33,231 nucleotides of DNA from CAZXWK01 sp964644675 (GTDB lineage: Bacteria > Actinomycetota > Coriobacteriia > Anaerosomatales > JAAXUF01): the NCBI GenBank assembly GCA_964644675.1, contig CAZXWK010000025.1, positions 1-33,231 on the forward strand, written 5' to 3'. The notes below the pieces were generated by a model, which was not told the origin of the DNA, ran no database searches, and saw only the letters and a program-made list of their open reading frames with translations. Numbering within the stretch: position 1 is the stretch's first letter; every line of letters starts with the position of its first letter. The translations under genes and the position numbers were made by a program. Positions 1 through 6,921 of the stretch are shown in pieces.

Positions 1-240
1 GTCACGTCGCGCCGACCCCCCCCCTGGATCGTCGAACACCGAGACATGGAAGGACATTCGCCGGCAGACCGGCGCGGCCCTGCTCGTGAATGTGCGCCAC
101 GCGACCCTCCCGCCGGCGTGGGCTCCGTCTCGAGACAGTCTCGAACAACGGACAGGCCGACCCTCAGGGTGGTCGACTTGCTCGGCATCGTGCCCCCGCG
201 ACACCGCGCCCTGGAACTGAGCCAGTACGATCCCTCGTGC

Positions 241-308
241 GTACGGTGTGCCTCTCCGGCGAGGCGCAAACCGTACAGAATCCCCTGTCAAATAGTGCTA
301 TCGACAGG
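241..308 (+). other. Two tandem stem-loops upstream of peptidase gene
   Basis: The first stem-loop pairs 241-246 with 271-276 and continues through 247-254 with 261-268 (one G-T wobble), with a 6-nt loop at 255-260 and a two-base bulge. The second pairs CCTGTC (284-289) with GACAGG (303-308), with an inner ATAG/CTAT pairing. Neither is followed by a T-run, so they do not look like ordinary terminators. I could not match them to a riboswitch family. They could be a structured 5' leader or a degenerate terminator of an upstream gene. Confidence 0.35.
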
Positions 309-432
309 AAATGTGCTGCGCTTGATATCCGCGTCCGCAGAATAACCGACGGGTTCACCCCGCGCCACCCCGCCGTACCGGCCGGTCGGCGAGGCCCGTC
401 CCGCGCCGCGCGCGAAGACGACGGTTCGTGCT

Positions 433-460
433 TTGCTCTGTACGTGGACACACGTATGCT
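433..460 (+). promoter_or_regulatory. Putative promoter with embedded dyad for M28 peptidase
   Basis: TTGCTC (433-438) is followed after 16 nt by TATGCT (455-460), a plausible sigma-70-type -35/-10 pair, 36 nt before the start codon at 496. Between and overlapping them is a perfect inverted repeat, TACGTG-gaca-CACGTA (441-456), placed where a repressor would block the polymerase. The hexamers are only partial consensus matches, so this is an inference from position and symmetry. Confidence 0.35.
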
Positions 461-495
461 CGGACGTGTCCCCCCGAACATCGGAGGCTGGTTTG

Positions 496-1407
496 ATGCT
501 CCTCGATTCCCGCGCGGCAACCCGCGCGTCGTGGCTGCTGACCGTGGCGGTGCTCCTCGGCGCGGCGCTCGTCGCACCGCGAACGGCGGTGGCCTCAGAG
601 CCGTTGCCCTTCTCGGACAGCAAGGTGATGGCCCACATCCGCGTGCTGTGCGCGAACGGTCCGCGCGTCGAAGGCAGCGCTTCGGAGCGCAAGGCGTTCG
701 ACTACATCGCCCAACAGCTCAAGGCGAACGGGTACGCGGTCACGGTCCAGACGGTCAAATTGCCGAAGGGCAAGAAGAGCCGCAACGTGATCGCGACGAA
801 GCCGGGGCGTTCGTCGAGCGTGATCGTCCTCGGGGCACACGTGGACTCCAAGGCCCCCGCACCGGGCGCCAACGACAACGGCAGCGGTGTGGCGACCCTG
901 CTCGAGCTCTCCCGCACACTGCACAACGCCGACACCGAGCCGACCGTACGGTTCGTGTTCTTCGGCGCCGAGGAGATGTTCGACTCGAACCCGAACCACC
1001 ACCACTACGGCTCGCGTGCCTACGTGAAGTCGCTCTCCCGTTCGCAACGCAACGCCGTCCAGGGAATGGTCAGCGTCGACATGGTCGGTCGCGGCACGAC
1101 CTTCAACGTGCGCAGCATGAAGGTCGCGCCCCAGACCGTCGTCAAGGCGCTGCAGGGCGAGGCCAGCGGGCTCGGATTGAAGCTCAAGTTCCTCAAGGAC
1201 GCCGGCAAGACCGGCTGGAGCGATCACGAGGCCTTCGAGCGCGCCGGCATACCGGCTGCGTGGATCGAGTGGCGCAACGACACCGCCTGCCACACCAAGC
1301 GCGACGCGCCCAAGCGCATCCAGCGCAGCCGGCTCGCGCGCAGCGGCTCGCTCGTGCAGACCTGGCTCACGACCATGACAGCAGCCGAGCTCCAGTCGCT
1401 CCGCTAG
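496..1407 (+). CDS. Secreted M28-family metallopeptidase
   Basis: This 303-residue protein is a zinc aminopeptidase-like enzyme of family M28, probably acting outside the membrane. It begins with a signal peptide: a short basic start, a hydrophobic stretch at about residues 13-28, then Ala-rich residues with a likely cut after VASE. The di-zinc ligands are all visible: H115 and D117 in AHVDS, D127 in GANDNGSG, E159/E160 in GAEE, D195 in VDMVG and H266 in ACHTK. The set is complete, so the enzyme should be active. The ATG at 496 was chosen because CGGAGG lies 8 nt upstream and the signal peptide then starts correctly; an in-frame ATG at 433 would put 21 odd residues before it. No other domain is present. 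The substrate (peptide N-termini or other amide) cannot be told. It is a single-gene unit. Confidence 0.88.
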   Translation: MLLDSRAATRASWLLTVAVLLGAALVAPRTAVASEPLPFSDSKVMAHIRVLCANGPRVEGSASERKAFDYIAQQLKANGYAVTVQTVKLPKGKKSRNVIATKPGRSSSVIVLGAHVDSKAPAPGANDNGSGVATLLELSRTLHNADTEPTVRFVFFGAEEMFDSNPNHHHYGSRAYVKSLSRSQRNAVQGMVSVDMVGRGTTFNVRSMKVAPQTVVKALQGEASGLGLKLKFLKDAGKTGWSDHEAFERAGIPAAWIEWRNDTACHTKRDAPKRIQRSRLARSGSLVQTWLTTMTAAELQSLR

Positions 1408-1445
1408 CGATTCTCTCCTTCGAGCACGCCCGATGCATCGCCTGA

Positions 1446-1467
1446 CGGTGTGACGCACGTCACACCG
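1446..1467. promoter_or_regulatory. Perfect CRP/FNR-type dyad (or hairpin)
   Basis: Positions 1449-1464 read TGTGACGCACGTCACA, an exact match to the TGTGA-N6-TCACA consensus of CRP-family regulators (CRP, GlxR and relatives). The symmetry extends to a 9-bp stem (1446-1454 with 1459-1467). It lies 39 bp after the M28 stop codon and about 160 bp before the microprotein start. It could be an operator for the gene at 1626 or, as RNA, a hairpin ending the M28 transcript. No T-run follows it, which favours the operator reading. Confidence 0.4.
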
Positions 1468-1551
1468 CGGGGTGGCGGCAACGACCGTTCGTCGGAATCT
1501 CGCGTCTCGCGCGTGCTCCGATCGAAGAATCACCCGGCCTTGGCTTGTGTG

Positions 1552-1605
1552 TTGCTCTTTGATTGCCGAAGACTAACCTTGAGGATACCCGGGGCGATAC
1601 GCCCC
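1552..1605 (+). promoter_or_regulatory. Putative promoter and leader hairpin of zinc-ribbon microprotein
   Basis: TTGCTC (1552-1557) and TAACCT (1574-1579), 16 nt apart, form a weak promoter candidate with the same -35 hexamer and spacing as the one before the M28 gene. A compact hairpin GGGGCG-ATA-CGCCCC (1591-1605) lies just 5 nt before the GAGGAG ribosome-binding site at 1611, so it could affect translation or mRNA stability. Confidence 0.3.
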
Positions 1606-1625
1606 GCCGCGAGGAGTTGAGATCG

Positions 1626-1760
1626 ATGGTGACCAAGGAGACCTGCCCCGCCTGCAAGGGCAATCGCTGGGTGACTGTGAAGGATTCCAGCGGCCGCGAC
1701 CTGCACAAGAAGTGTCCTCAGTGCGGCGGTCAAGGCTTCAAGGTGAAGCTCACTCGCTAG
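1626..1760 (+). CDS. 44-residue zinc-ribbon microprotein (DnaJ-like CxxCxG motifs)
   Basis: This protein is only 44 residues long. It contains two CxxC knuckles, CPACKG near residue 8 and CPQCGGQG near residue 32, spaced as in one half of the DnaJ cysteine-rich zinc domain. Between them is a short basic/polar stretch (WVTVKDSSGRDLHKK) that would form the ribbon. It should bind one zinc ion; partner and function are unknown. The ATG at 1626 is preceded by GAGGAG at 1611-1616, spacing 9; an in-frame ATG at 1563 lacks such a site and would overlap the leader hairpin. The gene stands alone with its own promoter candidate and a strong terminator, so it is a deliberate small gene and not a fragment. 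Similar short proteins are, from memory, often left unannotated or called DnaJ-like. Confidence 0.75.
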   Translation: MVTKETCPACKGNRWVTVKDSSGRDLHKKCPQCGGQGFKVKLTR

Positions 1761-1784
1761 CGCACGCACCCGACCCAGTCTGCC

Positions 1785-1816
1785 AGCGGGCCGCCATGAG
1801 GCGGCCCGCTTCTCTT
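1785..1816 (+). terminator. Intrinsic terminator after microprotein
   Basis: A perfect 11-bp GC-rich stem (AGCGGGCCGCC at 1785-1795 with 1800-1810) and an ATGA loop are followed by TCTCTT. It lies 24 bp after the microprotein stop codon. It is also 37 bp beyond the stop of the minus-strand deacetylase gene, so it may work from both sides, although no T-run exists on the minus strand. Confidence 0.8.
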
Positions 1817-1852
1817 GTGCGCCGAGAACCCCGGGCGCGGGCACGGCCTGCC

Positions 1853-3139
1853 CTAGTCGCCCATCACCAGGCCCCACGCGTTGATGTAGCGGGTGTCGCC
1901 CTTGGTCCCCATGAGCGTCACGTTGCGGAATCCCGCGTTCGCGCCCTTCAGCTTGGCGACCGCGATCCGGCGGCCGTCGCGCTCGACGATCTTGGTCGCT
2001 CCCATCGAGTTGCCTGACGCGAAGTGAATCCCCTTCACGTCGGCCGGCACGTCGGTGATGTCGGCTGAGACCTCGGTGGTCCTCCCGACGACCCTGGAGC
2101 CCGGCGGCGGCTGGATGTTGGTGGCCTGCAGCGGCTGGCTCGTCACCCGGCGCTTGAAGCTCTGCACCGAGGAGCCGCGGTAGATCGTCATGCGCTTGAG
2201 CGCGAGGGCGTCCCAGGCCCGGGCGTCGGCGACCCCCTCGTCCACCGTGAACGCCAGCTTTATGCCGTGGAACTTGGAGAGCCCCATCACGCCGAGGTCG
2301 TAGACGCCGTAGGGGTACGCGAGCGCGATCGGCTTGGCGCCCGTGGCGTCCTCGATCCACGCGTCTGTCTTGGTGTACTGGTCCTGGGCGTGCCGAGACA
2401 GTCCGCGCAGGGTCACGCCCGGCTTGCGCACGAGGTTCATGTGGCCCCAGGTGTGCGACTGGATATCGAACCCGCGCTTCGCAAGGTCGACGACCTGGTC
2501 CTTCACCATGAACGCCCCGCCACCTCCGATCATCTTGGGATAGACGAAGTACACCGCCGTCATCCCGTACTTCTCGAGCAGCGGAGCCGCGTACTGGTAC
2601 TGGCTCTTCCACCCGTCGTCGAAGGTGATCATCACGGGCTTGCCCGGCAGCGCGGTCCCCTTGGACATGTGCTCGGCGAGCTGGACGCTGTCGATGGTCG
2701 TGTAGCCCATCTCCTTGAGCGCCCTGAGCTGTGCCTCGAACTCGCCGGGTGTGATGGTGATGTCGGCTTTGCCCTTGGGGTTGACCTCGTGATAGGTCAG
2801 GATCGGCAGCAGCTCGTAGCCCTCGTAGTCCGGCGGCTGCAGCGAGTCGATCGCCGCCGAAGCGAGGTCGCTCGCCTGTGGCTTCGCCGCCGAGACGGGC
2901 GCCGAAGCCGGAGTCGAACCCGCGCCCGACGCCGCGGGCGTCTCCGCGCTCGTCGCAGTCTGCTCGGCGGAGCTGCCGGCGCTCGCCGACGGTGCTGTCG
3001 CGCGGCGCCCCTTCAGCACGACCATGCCGCCCGCGATCGCGACCACCGCGATGAAGGCGATACCGAAGCCAAGGAGGAACAGCGGCAGCCGGCTCTTCCG
3101 GCGTCGCCGAGACGGGCGCATGGTCTGCAGCTGCGTCAT
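1853..3139 (-). CDS. Membrane-anchored polysaccharide deacetylase (NodB family)
   Basis: This 428-residue protein has a basic cytoplasmic start (RRRRKSR), one transmembrane helix at about residues 18-42, and an Ala/Ser/Pro-rich linker to residue about 95. A NodB homology domain (CE4) with the fold outside the membrane follows, then a C-terminal beta-rich region (about 340-428) I do not recognise. The catalytic motifs are present: TFDD (D174, D175), the metal-binding SHTWGH (H229, H233) and AYPYG (274-278). It probably removes acetyl groups from peptidoglycan or an extracellular amino-sugar polymer. The ATG at 3139 has AGGAG about 10 nt upstream, inside the end of hisE. It is the last gene of the his series, 13 nt after hisE, and may be co-transcribed with it without a role in histidine synthesis. 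Confidence 0.85.
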   Translation of the reverse strand: MTQLQTMRPSRRRRKSRLPLFLLGFGIAFIAVVAIAGGMVVLKGRRATAPSASAGSSAEQTATSAETPAASGAGSTPASAPVSAAKPQASDLASAAIDSLQPPDYEGYELLPILTYHEVNPKGKADITITPGEFEAQLRALKEMGYTTIDSVQLAEHMSKGTALPGKPVMITFDDGWKSQYQYAAPLLEKYGMTAVYFVYPKMIGGGGAFMVKDQVVDLAKRGFDIQSHTWGHMNLVRKPGVTLRGLSRHAQDQYTKTDAWIEDATGAKPIALAYPYGVYDLGVMGLSKFHGIKLAFTVDEGVADARAWDALALKRMTIYRGSSVQSFKRRVTSQPLQATNIQPPPGSRVVGRTTEVSADITDVPADVKGIHFASGNSMGATKIVERDGRRIAVAKLKGANAGFRNVTLMGTKGDTRYINAWGLVMGD

Positions 3140-3152
3140 GGGTCGGGAGCTC

Positions 3153-3458
3153 CTAGGAGCGGCGGGCCGCGAGCTCGGCGGCCAGATCGTCAGGGCTCAC
3201 TCCATACCGAGCCATGACGACGAGCAAGTGGTAGACCACGTCGCCGATCTCGTAGCGAAGGTGCTCGGTGTCGCCGTCCTTGGCGGCCATGATGACCTCG
3301 CCCGCCTCCTCGGCGATCTTCTTGAGCAGCTTGTCTTCCGGCCCGTTGAGCAACCGCGCGGTGTAGGACTCCTCGGGATCCGCCGCTCGACGCGACTCGA
3401 TGACGTCCCAGAGCTCGGCGATGACGTCGCCGAAGGAGCGTGCCTCGGGGCTACTCAC
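3153..3458 (-). CDS. hisE: Phosphoribosyl-ATP pyrophosphatase HisE
   Basis: HisE hydrolyses phosphoribosyl-ATP to phosphoribosyl-AMP, the second step of histidine synthesis. The 101-residue protein is all-helical with the family's acidic metal-binding motif EEAGEV around residue 50, followed by the ExxD-type pair (YEIGDVVYHLL) around residue 70. The GTG start at 3458 overlaps the end of hisI by 8 bp and has an AAGGAGG sequence about 8 nt upstream. The open frame continues upstream into hisI, but that part is Arg/Ala-rich and is the hisI gene read in another frame. HisE and HisI are separate proteins here, not the fused HisIE of enteric bacteria. Confidence 0.93.
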   Translation of the reverse strand: MSSPEARSFGDVIAELWDVIESRRAADPEESYTARLLNGPEDKLLKKIAEEAGEVIMAAKDGDTEHLRYEIGDVVYHLLVVMARYGVSPDDLAAELAARRS

Positions 3459-3837
3459 CGGCCTCGCCCTCCTTGCCGAGATGACCGAACTCCGGGTAGA
3501 GCCGGCGGTAGAAGCAGCTGCGCGCGTTGGTGTGACAGGCGCCGGGGCCATTCTGGCTGACGAGCACGAGCAAGCAGTCGGCGTCGCAGTCGTAGCGAAT
3601 CTCGACGACGTCCTGCGTGTGGCCGCTGCTTTCCCCCTTCATCCAGTACTTCTTGCGGCTGCGGCTCCAGAACCACGTCTTGCCCGACTCGATGGTCTCG
3701 ATGAGCGACTCTCGGTTCATGTACGCGACCATCAGCACCTCGCCGGTGTCGTGCTGCTGCACGACGGCCGGGATGAGGCCGTTGCTGTCGTAGGTCAGCT
3801 CGTCGATGCCGAGCAGGTCCTGCTCGCGGTCGCTCAT
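3451..3837 (-). CDS. hisI: Phosphoribosyl-AMP cyclohydrolase HisI
   Basis: HisI opens the purine ring of phosphoribosyl-AMP, the third step of histidine synthesis. The 128-residue length is normal for a stand-alone enzyme. Visible motifs are MVAYMNRESL (36-45), WSRSRKKYWMKGESSGHTQ (57-75), the Mg-binding D83/D85/D87 in RYDCDAD, and the zinc cysteines C84, C101 and C108. The ATG at 3837 is preceded by GAGGAG within 10 nt. A 72-bp gap separates it from the membrane protein gene upstream, and it overlaps hisE downstream. Its separation from the hisZ-F block by the membrane protein gene is unusual. Confidence 0.95.
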   Translation of the reverse strand: MSDREQDLLGIDELTYDSNGLIPAVVQQHDTGEVLMVAYMNRESLIETIESGKTWFWSRSRKKYWMKGESSGHTQDVVEIRYDCDADCLLVLVSQNGPGACHTNARSCFYRRLYPEFGHLGKEGEAGE

Positions 3838-3909
3838 GGGGCTCCTCGAAGGTACCGGGGACGGGTCGTTCTTGCCGCGCGGGCGCGCGAGTAGTCTACC
3901 AGCCCGCGC

Positions 3910-5301
3910 CTACAGTCGCGCGCCGCACGAGACGCAGGCGCGATTCGCGGGCACGTTGCTCGCGCCGCACGCAGGGCAGTGCACGTGGATGCGCTCGGCC
4001 TCGGGGACCGGCACGCGAGGCGGGGCGACGGCCTCGGGAGCCGATTGCGCGGCGGCTGCGGCGGGTACGGCGGCGACTGCGGCAGCAGTGGCGGTGGCGG
4101 ATGCGGTGGCGGCCGCTGTGGCGGCGGCGGGCGCGGCGGCCTGGGCGGCAGCGGCGCCCGCTGCATCGGGCGTGTCCACCTCGCGGTCGCCGGACTCCGT
4201 CGCCCCGCCGGCTGCCGCTCGCGCCTCGCGCGCCTCGCGCTCCTCGCGACGGCGTCTGCGAGCGGCCGAGCTGGTCCAGCCAGCCACAGCGCCCTCGGCG
4301 CCCGAGACCTCGCGCAGTCGCATCGCGCGCACCGCCTCCGCGCCGCCCACCGACAACGCGCTGCGGCCGGTGAGCGAACTCGCGTCGAACGACTTCTCCT
4401 CGGCGATGACGGCGGCGACGGCCGCGGCCGCCTCAGGAGGCAGGCCACCGAACGCGCTCATCTCGCCCGTGGGCGCCCACGCCTGCGCGAGGGGCTTTCC
4501 GGAGTCCGAGTACGGCCAGGCGAGGAACCCGAACGATGCGTCGTCCCCGCCCGGAAAGTACAGCTCCGGCACGCTGGTCGCCGTGATCGACATCCGCTCG
4601 AGCAGCTCGATCATGGGCACCGGCTCGGCAAGGATCTTGAGCCCCTGGCGGTCGCCGGCGACCGCCGCGTCGAGCCACGCCGAGAACAGCGCCACGTCCT
4701 CACCGGGAGGCACCGGGTCCTCTCGGCCACTCTCGGCGAGGCGGTAGTCGGCGGCGAACGCGTTGACGTCTACTTCCGAGCGGCCCACGAGCATCGCGAT
4801 CCCCGCGCGCTGCTCGTCGCGCGGCAGCTGGGTGAACGCGCTGCTCACCGCGATGGCGAGCTTGCCGCGCTCTCGGGTGATGAAGGCGTTGATGCTGTCC
4901 GAGATCCACATCGAGATCGCGGGGTGCGCCTCGAGACCGGCCACGAGGAAGATGTCGTGGACCGCGCTGCGCGTCACGGGGGCCATGCCGCTCGCGAGCG
5001 GGACCGCGCCGAGCGCCTGCTTCGCCCGCATCTCGCGGACCATGCGCACGAGCGGGAACGTGACTATCGCGATGAGCGGGACCAGAAACTGCGCGATGAA
5101 GCTCCCGCGAACGTGGGTGACCGCGGCGAGCCATACTGAGAACGCGAGGCCCACGAGCAGCACCGTGACGAGCGCCGACGCGCGCAGCCACCGTCGCCGG
5201 TCACTGTCGATCGCGCTCCACAGCGTGCGCCCGGCAAGGCGCGGTCTCCACTCGCGTTGCCGGTCACTGTCGATCGCGCTCCACAACGTGCGCCGAGCCA
5301 C
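3910..5301 (-). CDS. Membrane protein resembling an inactivated M48 peptidase, with C-terminal zinc ribbon
   Basis: This 463-residue protein of unknown function has two transmembrane helices (about 39-63 and 66-87), a globular domain, an Ala-rich low-complexity linker (about 360-430) and a C-terminal zinc ribbon with two CxxCGA knuckles (442-463). Residues 136-174 read like the M48 (HtpX-type) region: INAFITRERGKLAIAVSSAF, then LPRDEQRAG. Where M48 enzymes have HExxH, this protein has AMLVGR, so it cannot be a standard zinc protease. The GTG at 5301 has AGAGGAG 7 nt upstream. The first 21 codons are a tandem duplicate of the next ones (RTLWSAIDSD occurs twice). It lies between hisF (118 bp) and hisI (72 bp) on the same strand. 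The M48 relation is my reading of motif order, not a computed alignment. Confidence 0.7.
   Translation of the reverse strand: MARRTLWSAIDSDRQREWRPRLAGRTLWSAIDSDRRRWLRASALVTVLLVGLAFSVWLAAVTHVRGSFIAQFLVPLIAIVTFPLVRMVREMRAKQALGAVPLASGMAPVTRSAVHDIFLVAGLEAHPAISMWISDSINAFITRERGKLAIAVSSAFTQLPRDEQRAGIAMLVGRSEVDVNAFAADYRLAESGREDPVPPGEDVALFSAWLDAAVAGDRQGLKILAEPVPMIELLERMSITATSVPELYFPGGDDASFGFLAWPYSDSGKPLAQAWAPTGEMSAFGGLPPEAAAAVAAVIAEEKSFDASSLTGRSALSVGGAEAVRAMRLREVSGAEGAVAGWTSSAARRRRREEREAREARAAAGGATESGDREVDTPDAAGAAAAQAAAPAAATAAATASATATAAAVAAVPAAAAAQSAPEAVAPPRVPVPEAERIHVHCPACGASNVPANRACVSCGARL
5196..5294. repeat. 63-bp tandem duplication covering the translation start of 3910-5301
   Basis: A 36-nt sequence at 5196-5231 recurs at 5259-5294 with one mismatch, at a 63-bp offset. 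Similarity continues about 18 bp further at lower identity, across the ribosome-binding site region of the minus-strand gene. The offset is a multiple of three, so the reading frame is kept and the protein repeats RTLWSAIDSD. In the inner copy the aligned start codon is CTT where the outer copy has GTG. Confidence 0.85.
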
Positions 5302-5419
5302 GCGCGTTCTCCTCTCTCGTCCGTCGTGTGGGATATCGGCAGCGCGCGCCGGCGGGCTGAGTGGCCCGGGCGGTACCGGCGGGAGCTGGTCGCCCGCTAC
5401 AGAAGCCCCCGCGCCACGG

Positions 5420-6184
5420 CTAGAGTCGCACCGGCACCCCGGCGCCTGCCATCGCTTCCTTGACCTGGCGCACGGTGAACGTCCCGAAGTGGAAGACGCT
5501 CGCGGCGAGCACCGCGTCGGCATCGGCCTCGATGACGGCCTCGGCGAAGTGCTCGAGCTCGCCCGCGCCGCCGCTCGCGATGACCGGGATGTTGAGCTCG
5601 CGCGTGATCGCGCGCGTGAGCGGGATGTCGAAGCCGTCCTTGGTCCCGTCGCAGTCCATGCTCGTGAGCAGGATCTCGCCCGCGCCGAGCTTCTCGGCCT
5701 GCCGCGCCCAGTCGACCGCGTCCAGTTCGGTGTTGATGCGGCCGCCGTTGATGAAGACCTCCCAGCGCTCGCGGTCGCCGGCGACCTTGCGGGCATCGAT
5801 CGCGACGACGATGCACTGCGCGCCGTAGATGCGGCTCGTGTGCGTGATGAGCGAGGGGTCGCGCACCGCGGCGCTGTTGAGCGAGATCTTGTCGGCGCCG
5901 GCCTTGAGCATGGCGCGGATGTCGTCGGCGGAGCGCATGCCGCCGCCGACCGTGTAGGGGATGAAGCACTCCTCGGCGGTGCGCGTGGCGACGTCGAGCA
6001 TGCTGGGCCGCTCCTCGTGCGTCGCGGTGATGTCGAGGAAGACGACCTCGTCGGCGCCGGCCTTGTCGTAGATCGCGGCCATCTCGACGGGGTCGCCGGC
6101 ATCGCGCAGGTTCACGAAGTTGACGCCTTTGACCACGCGGCCCTCGTGCACGTCGAGGCAGGGTATGACGCGCTTCATGAGCAT
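5420..6184 (-). CDS. hisF: Imidazole glycerol phosphate synthase cyclase subunit HisF
   Basis: HisF is the TIM-barrel subunit that uses ammonia from HisH to convert PRFAR into imidazole glycerol phosphate and AICAR. The 254-residue protein begins MLMKRVIPCLDV, matching the usual HisF N-terminus, with catalytic D11 and D130 (VVAID) in the standard places. The phosphate-binding loops are visible as VGGGMRS (79-85) and VIASGGAG. The ATG at 6184 is preferred over 6178 because GGGGAGG lies 11 nt upstream and the numbering then matches the family. The hisA stop codon is only 5 nt upstream. A 118-bp gap follows, then the membrane protein gene. Confidence 0.97.
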   Translation of the reverse strand: MLMKRVIPCLDVHEGRVVKGVNFVNLRDAGDPVEMAAIYDKAGADEVVFLDITATHEERPSMLDVATRTAEECFIPYTVGGGMRSADDIRAMLKAGADKISLNSAAVRDPSLITHTSRIYGAQCIVVAIDARKVAGDRERWEVFINGGRINTELDAVDWARQAEKLGAGEILLTSMDCDGTKDGFDIPLTRAITRELNIPVIASGGAGELEHFAEAVIEADADAVLAASVFHFGTFTVRQVKEAMAGAGVPVRL

Positions 6185-6189
6185 CGCGC

Positions 6190-6921
6190 CTACGCCTCCC
6201 CTCGCGCTACCGCGAGCGCCTCGGGGAGCGTGAAGGCGTTCTCGTAGATGGCGCGGCCGGCGATGACACCCTCGATGACACCGGGGCCCAGCTCGCGCAG
6301 CGCACGGATGTCCTCGAGCGTCGAGACGCCGCCGCTCGCGACGACCGGGAAGCCAGCGCTCACCGCGATGCCCACGTACGCCGGGATCGAGATGCCGGTC
6401 TGCATGCCGTCGCGCGAGATGTCGGTGTACACGAGGTGCCGCACGCCCAGGTCGCGCAGCTCGCCGACGAGCGCCTGTGCCGAGGAGACCGTGCCCTCGC
6501 GCCAGCCCTCGATGCACACCATGCCGTCGCGCGCGTCGACGCCCGCGACAACTGCGTCGCCGCAACAGCGAACGGCGCTGCGCACGAAGTCGGGGTCGGT
6601 GACGAGCTTGGTGCCGATCACGACCCGTTCGACGCCGGCCTCGGTCAGGCGGCCCATCGTCTCGAGCGAGCGGACGCCGCCACCCACCTCGAGCCGCGCC
6701 CCGGTCTCGCGGGCGATGCGCTCGATCACCTCGATGTTTCCGGGCACGCCGTCACGCGCGCCGTCGAGGTCGACCACGTGGATCCACTCGGCGCCCTGCT
6801 CGACGAAGTCGCGCGCCTGGGCCACCGGGTCCTCGTTGTAGACCGTGACGCGGTCGTAGTCGCCCTGAGCGAGGCGCACGGCGCGCCCCCCAAGGATGTC
6901 GATCGCGGGAAAGACGATCAT
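6190..6921 (-). CDS. hisA: ProFAR isomerase HisA
   Basis: HisA is the (beta-alpha)8 isomerase that opens the ribose ring of ProFAR to give PRFAR. The protein is 243 residues, normal length. Catalytic D8 (PAIDILGG) and D129 (GVDARDG) are present, as are the phosphate-binding VGGGVRS (79-85) and VASGGVS motifs. The ATG at 6921 overlaps the hisH stop in ATGA, so the two are translationally coupled. In some actinobacteria a bifunctional PriA replaces HisA and TrpF; sequence reading alone cannot say whether this protein also acts on phosphoribosylanthranilate. Confidence 0.95.
   Translation of the reverse strand: MIVFPAIDILGGRAVRLAQGDYDRVTVYNEDPVAQARDFVEQGAEWIHVVDLDGARDGVPGNIEVIERIARETGARLEVGGGVRSLETMGRLTEAGVERVVIGTKLVTDPDFVRSAVRCCGDAVVAGVDARDGMVCIEGWREGTVSSAQALVGELRDLGVRHLVYTDISRDGMQTGISIPAYVGIAVSAGFPVVASGGVSTLEDIRALRELGPGVIEGVIAGRAIYENAFTLPEALAVARGEA

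Larger units (their letters stand above)
1..495. other. Non-coding leader region
   Basis: I see no credible gene in this stretch. Several reading frames are open in both directions, but they overlap each other, are rich in Arg and Pro, and lack recognisable domains or ribosome-binding sites, as expected for chance ORFs in GC-rich DNA. The stretch holds two consecutive stem-loops (241-276 and 284-308) and a promoter-like element with an embedded dyad (433-460) just ahead of the M28 peptidase gene. The left edge may be the far end of an intergenic region whose upstream neighbour lies outside the window. Confidence 0.6.

Noticed and set aside
340..400. Possible c-di-AMP (ydaO) riboswitch or tRNA-like T-loop (GGGTTCACCCC)
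   Set aside because: Only a short fragment resembles either; the other conserved blocks and a cloverleaf are missing.
1853..3139. Deacetylase as a histidine-pathway gene
   Set aside because: It follows hisE by 13 nt, but the motifs are those of a CE4 carbohydrate esterase with a membrane anchor; co-transcription does not imply shared function.
3889..3900. Second YerC-like operator near hisI (AGTAGTCTACC)
   Set aside because: It has a GTAG/CTAC dyad, but the half-sites are in the opposite order to the hisZ dyad and only 4 bp long, likely chance.
5302..6102. Extended N-terminus for the M48-like protein reaching back through hisF
   Set aside because: That part is hisF read in another frame, full of Ser/Arg/Thr; the GTG at 5301 has a good ribosome-binding site.
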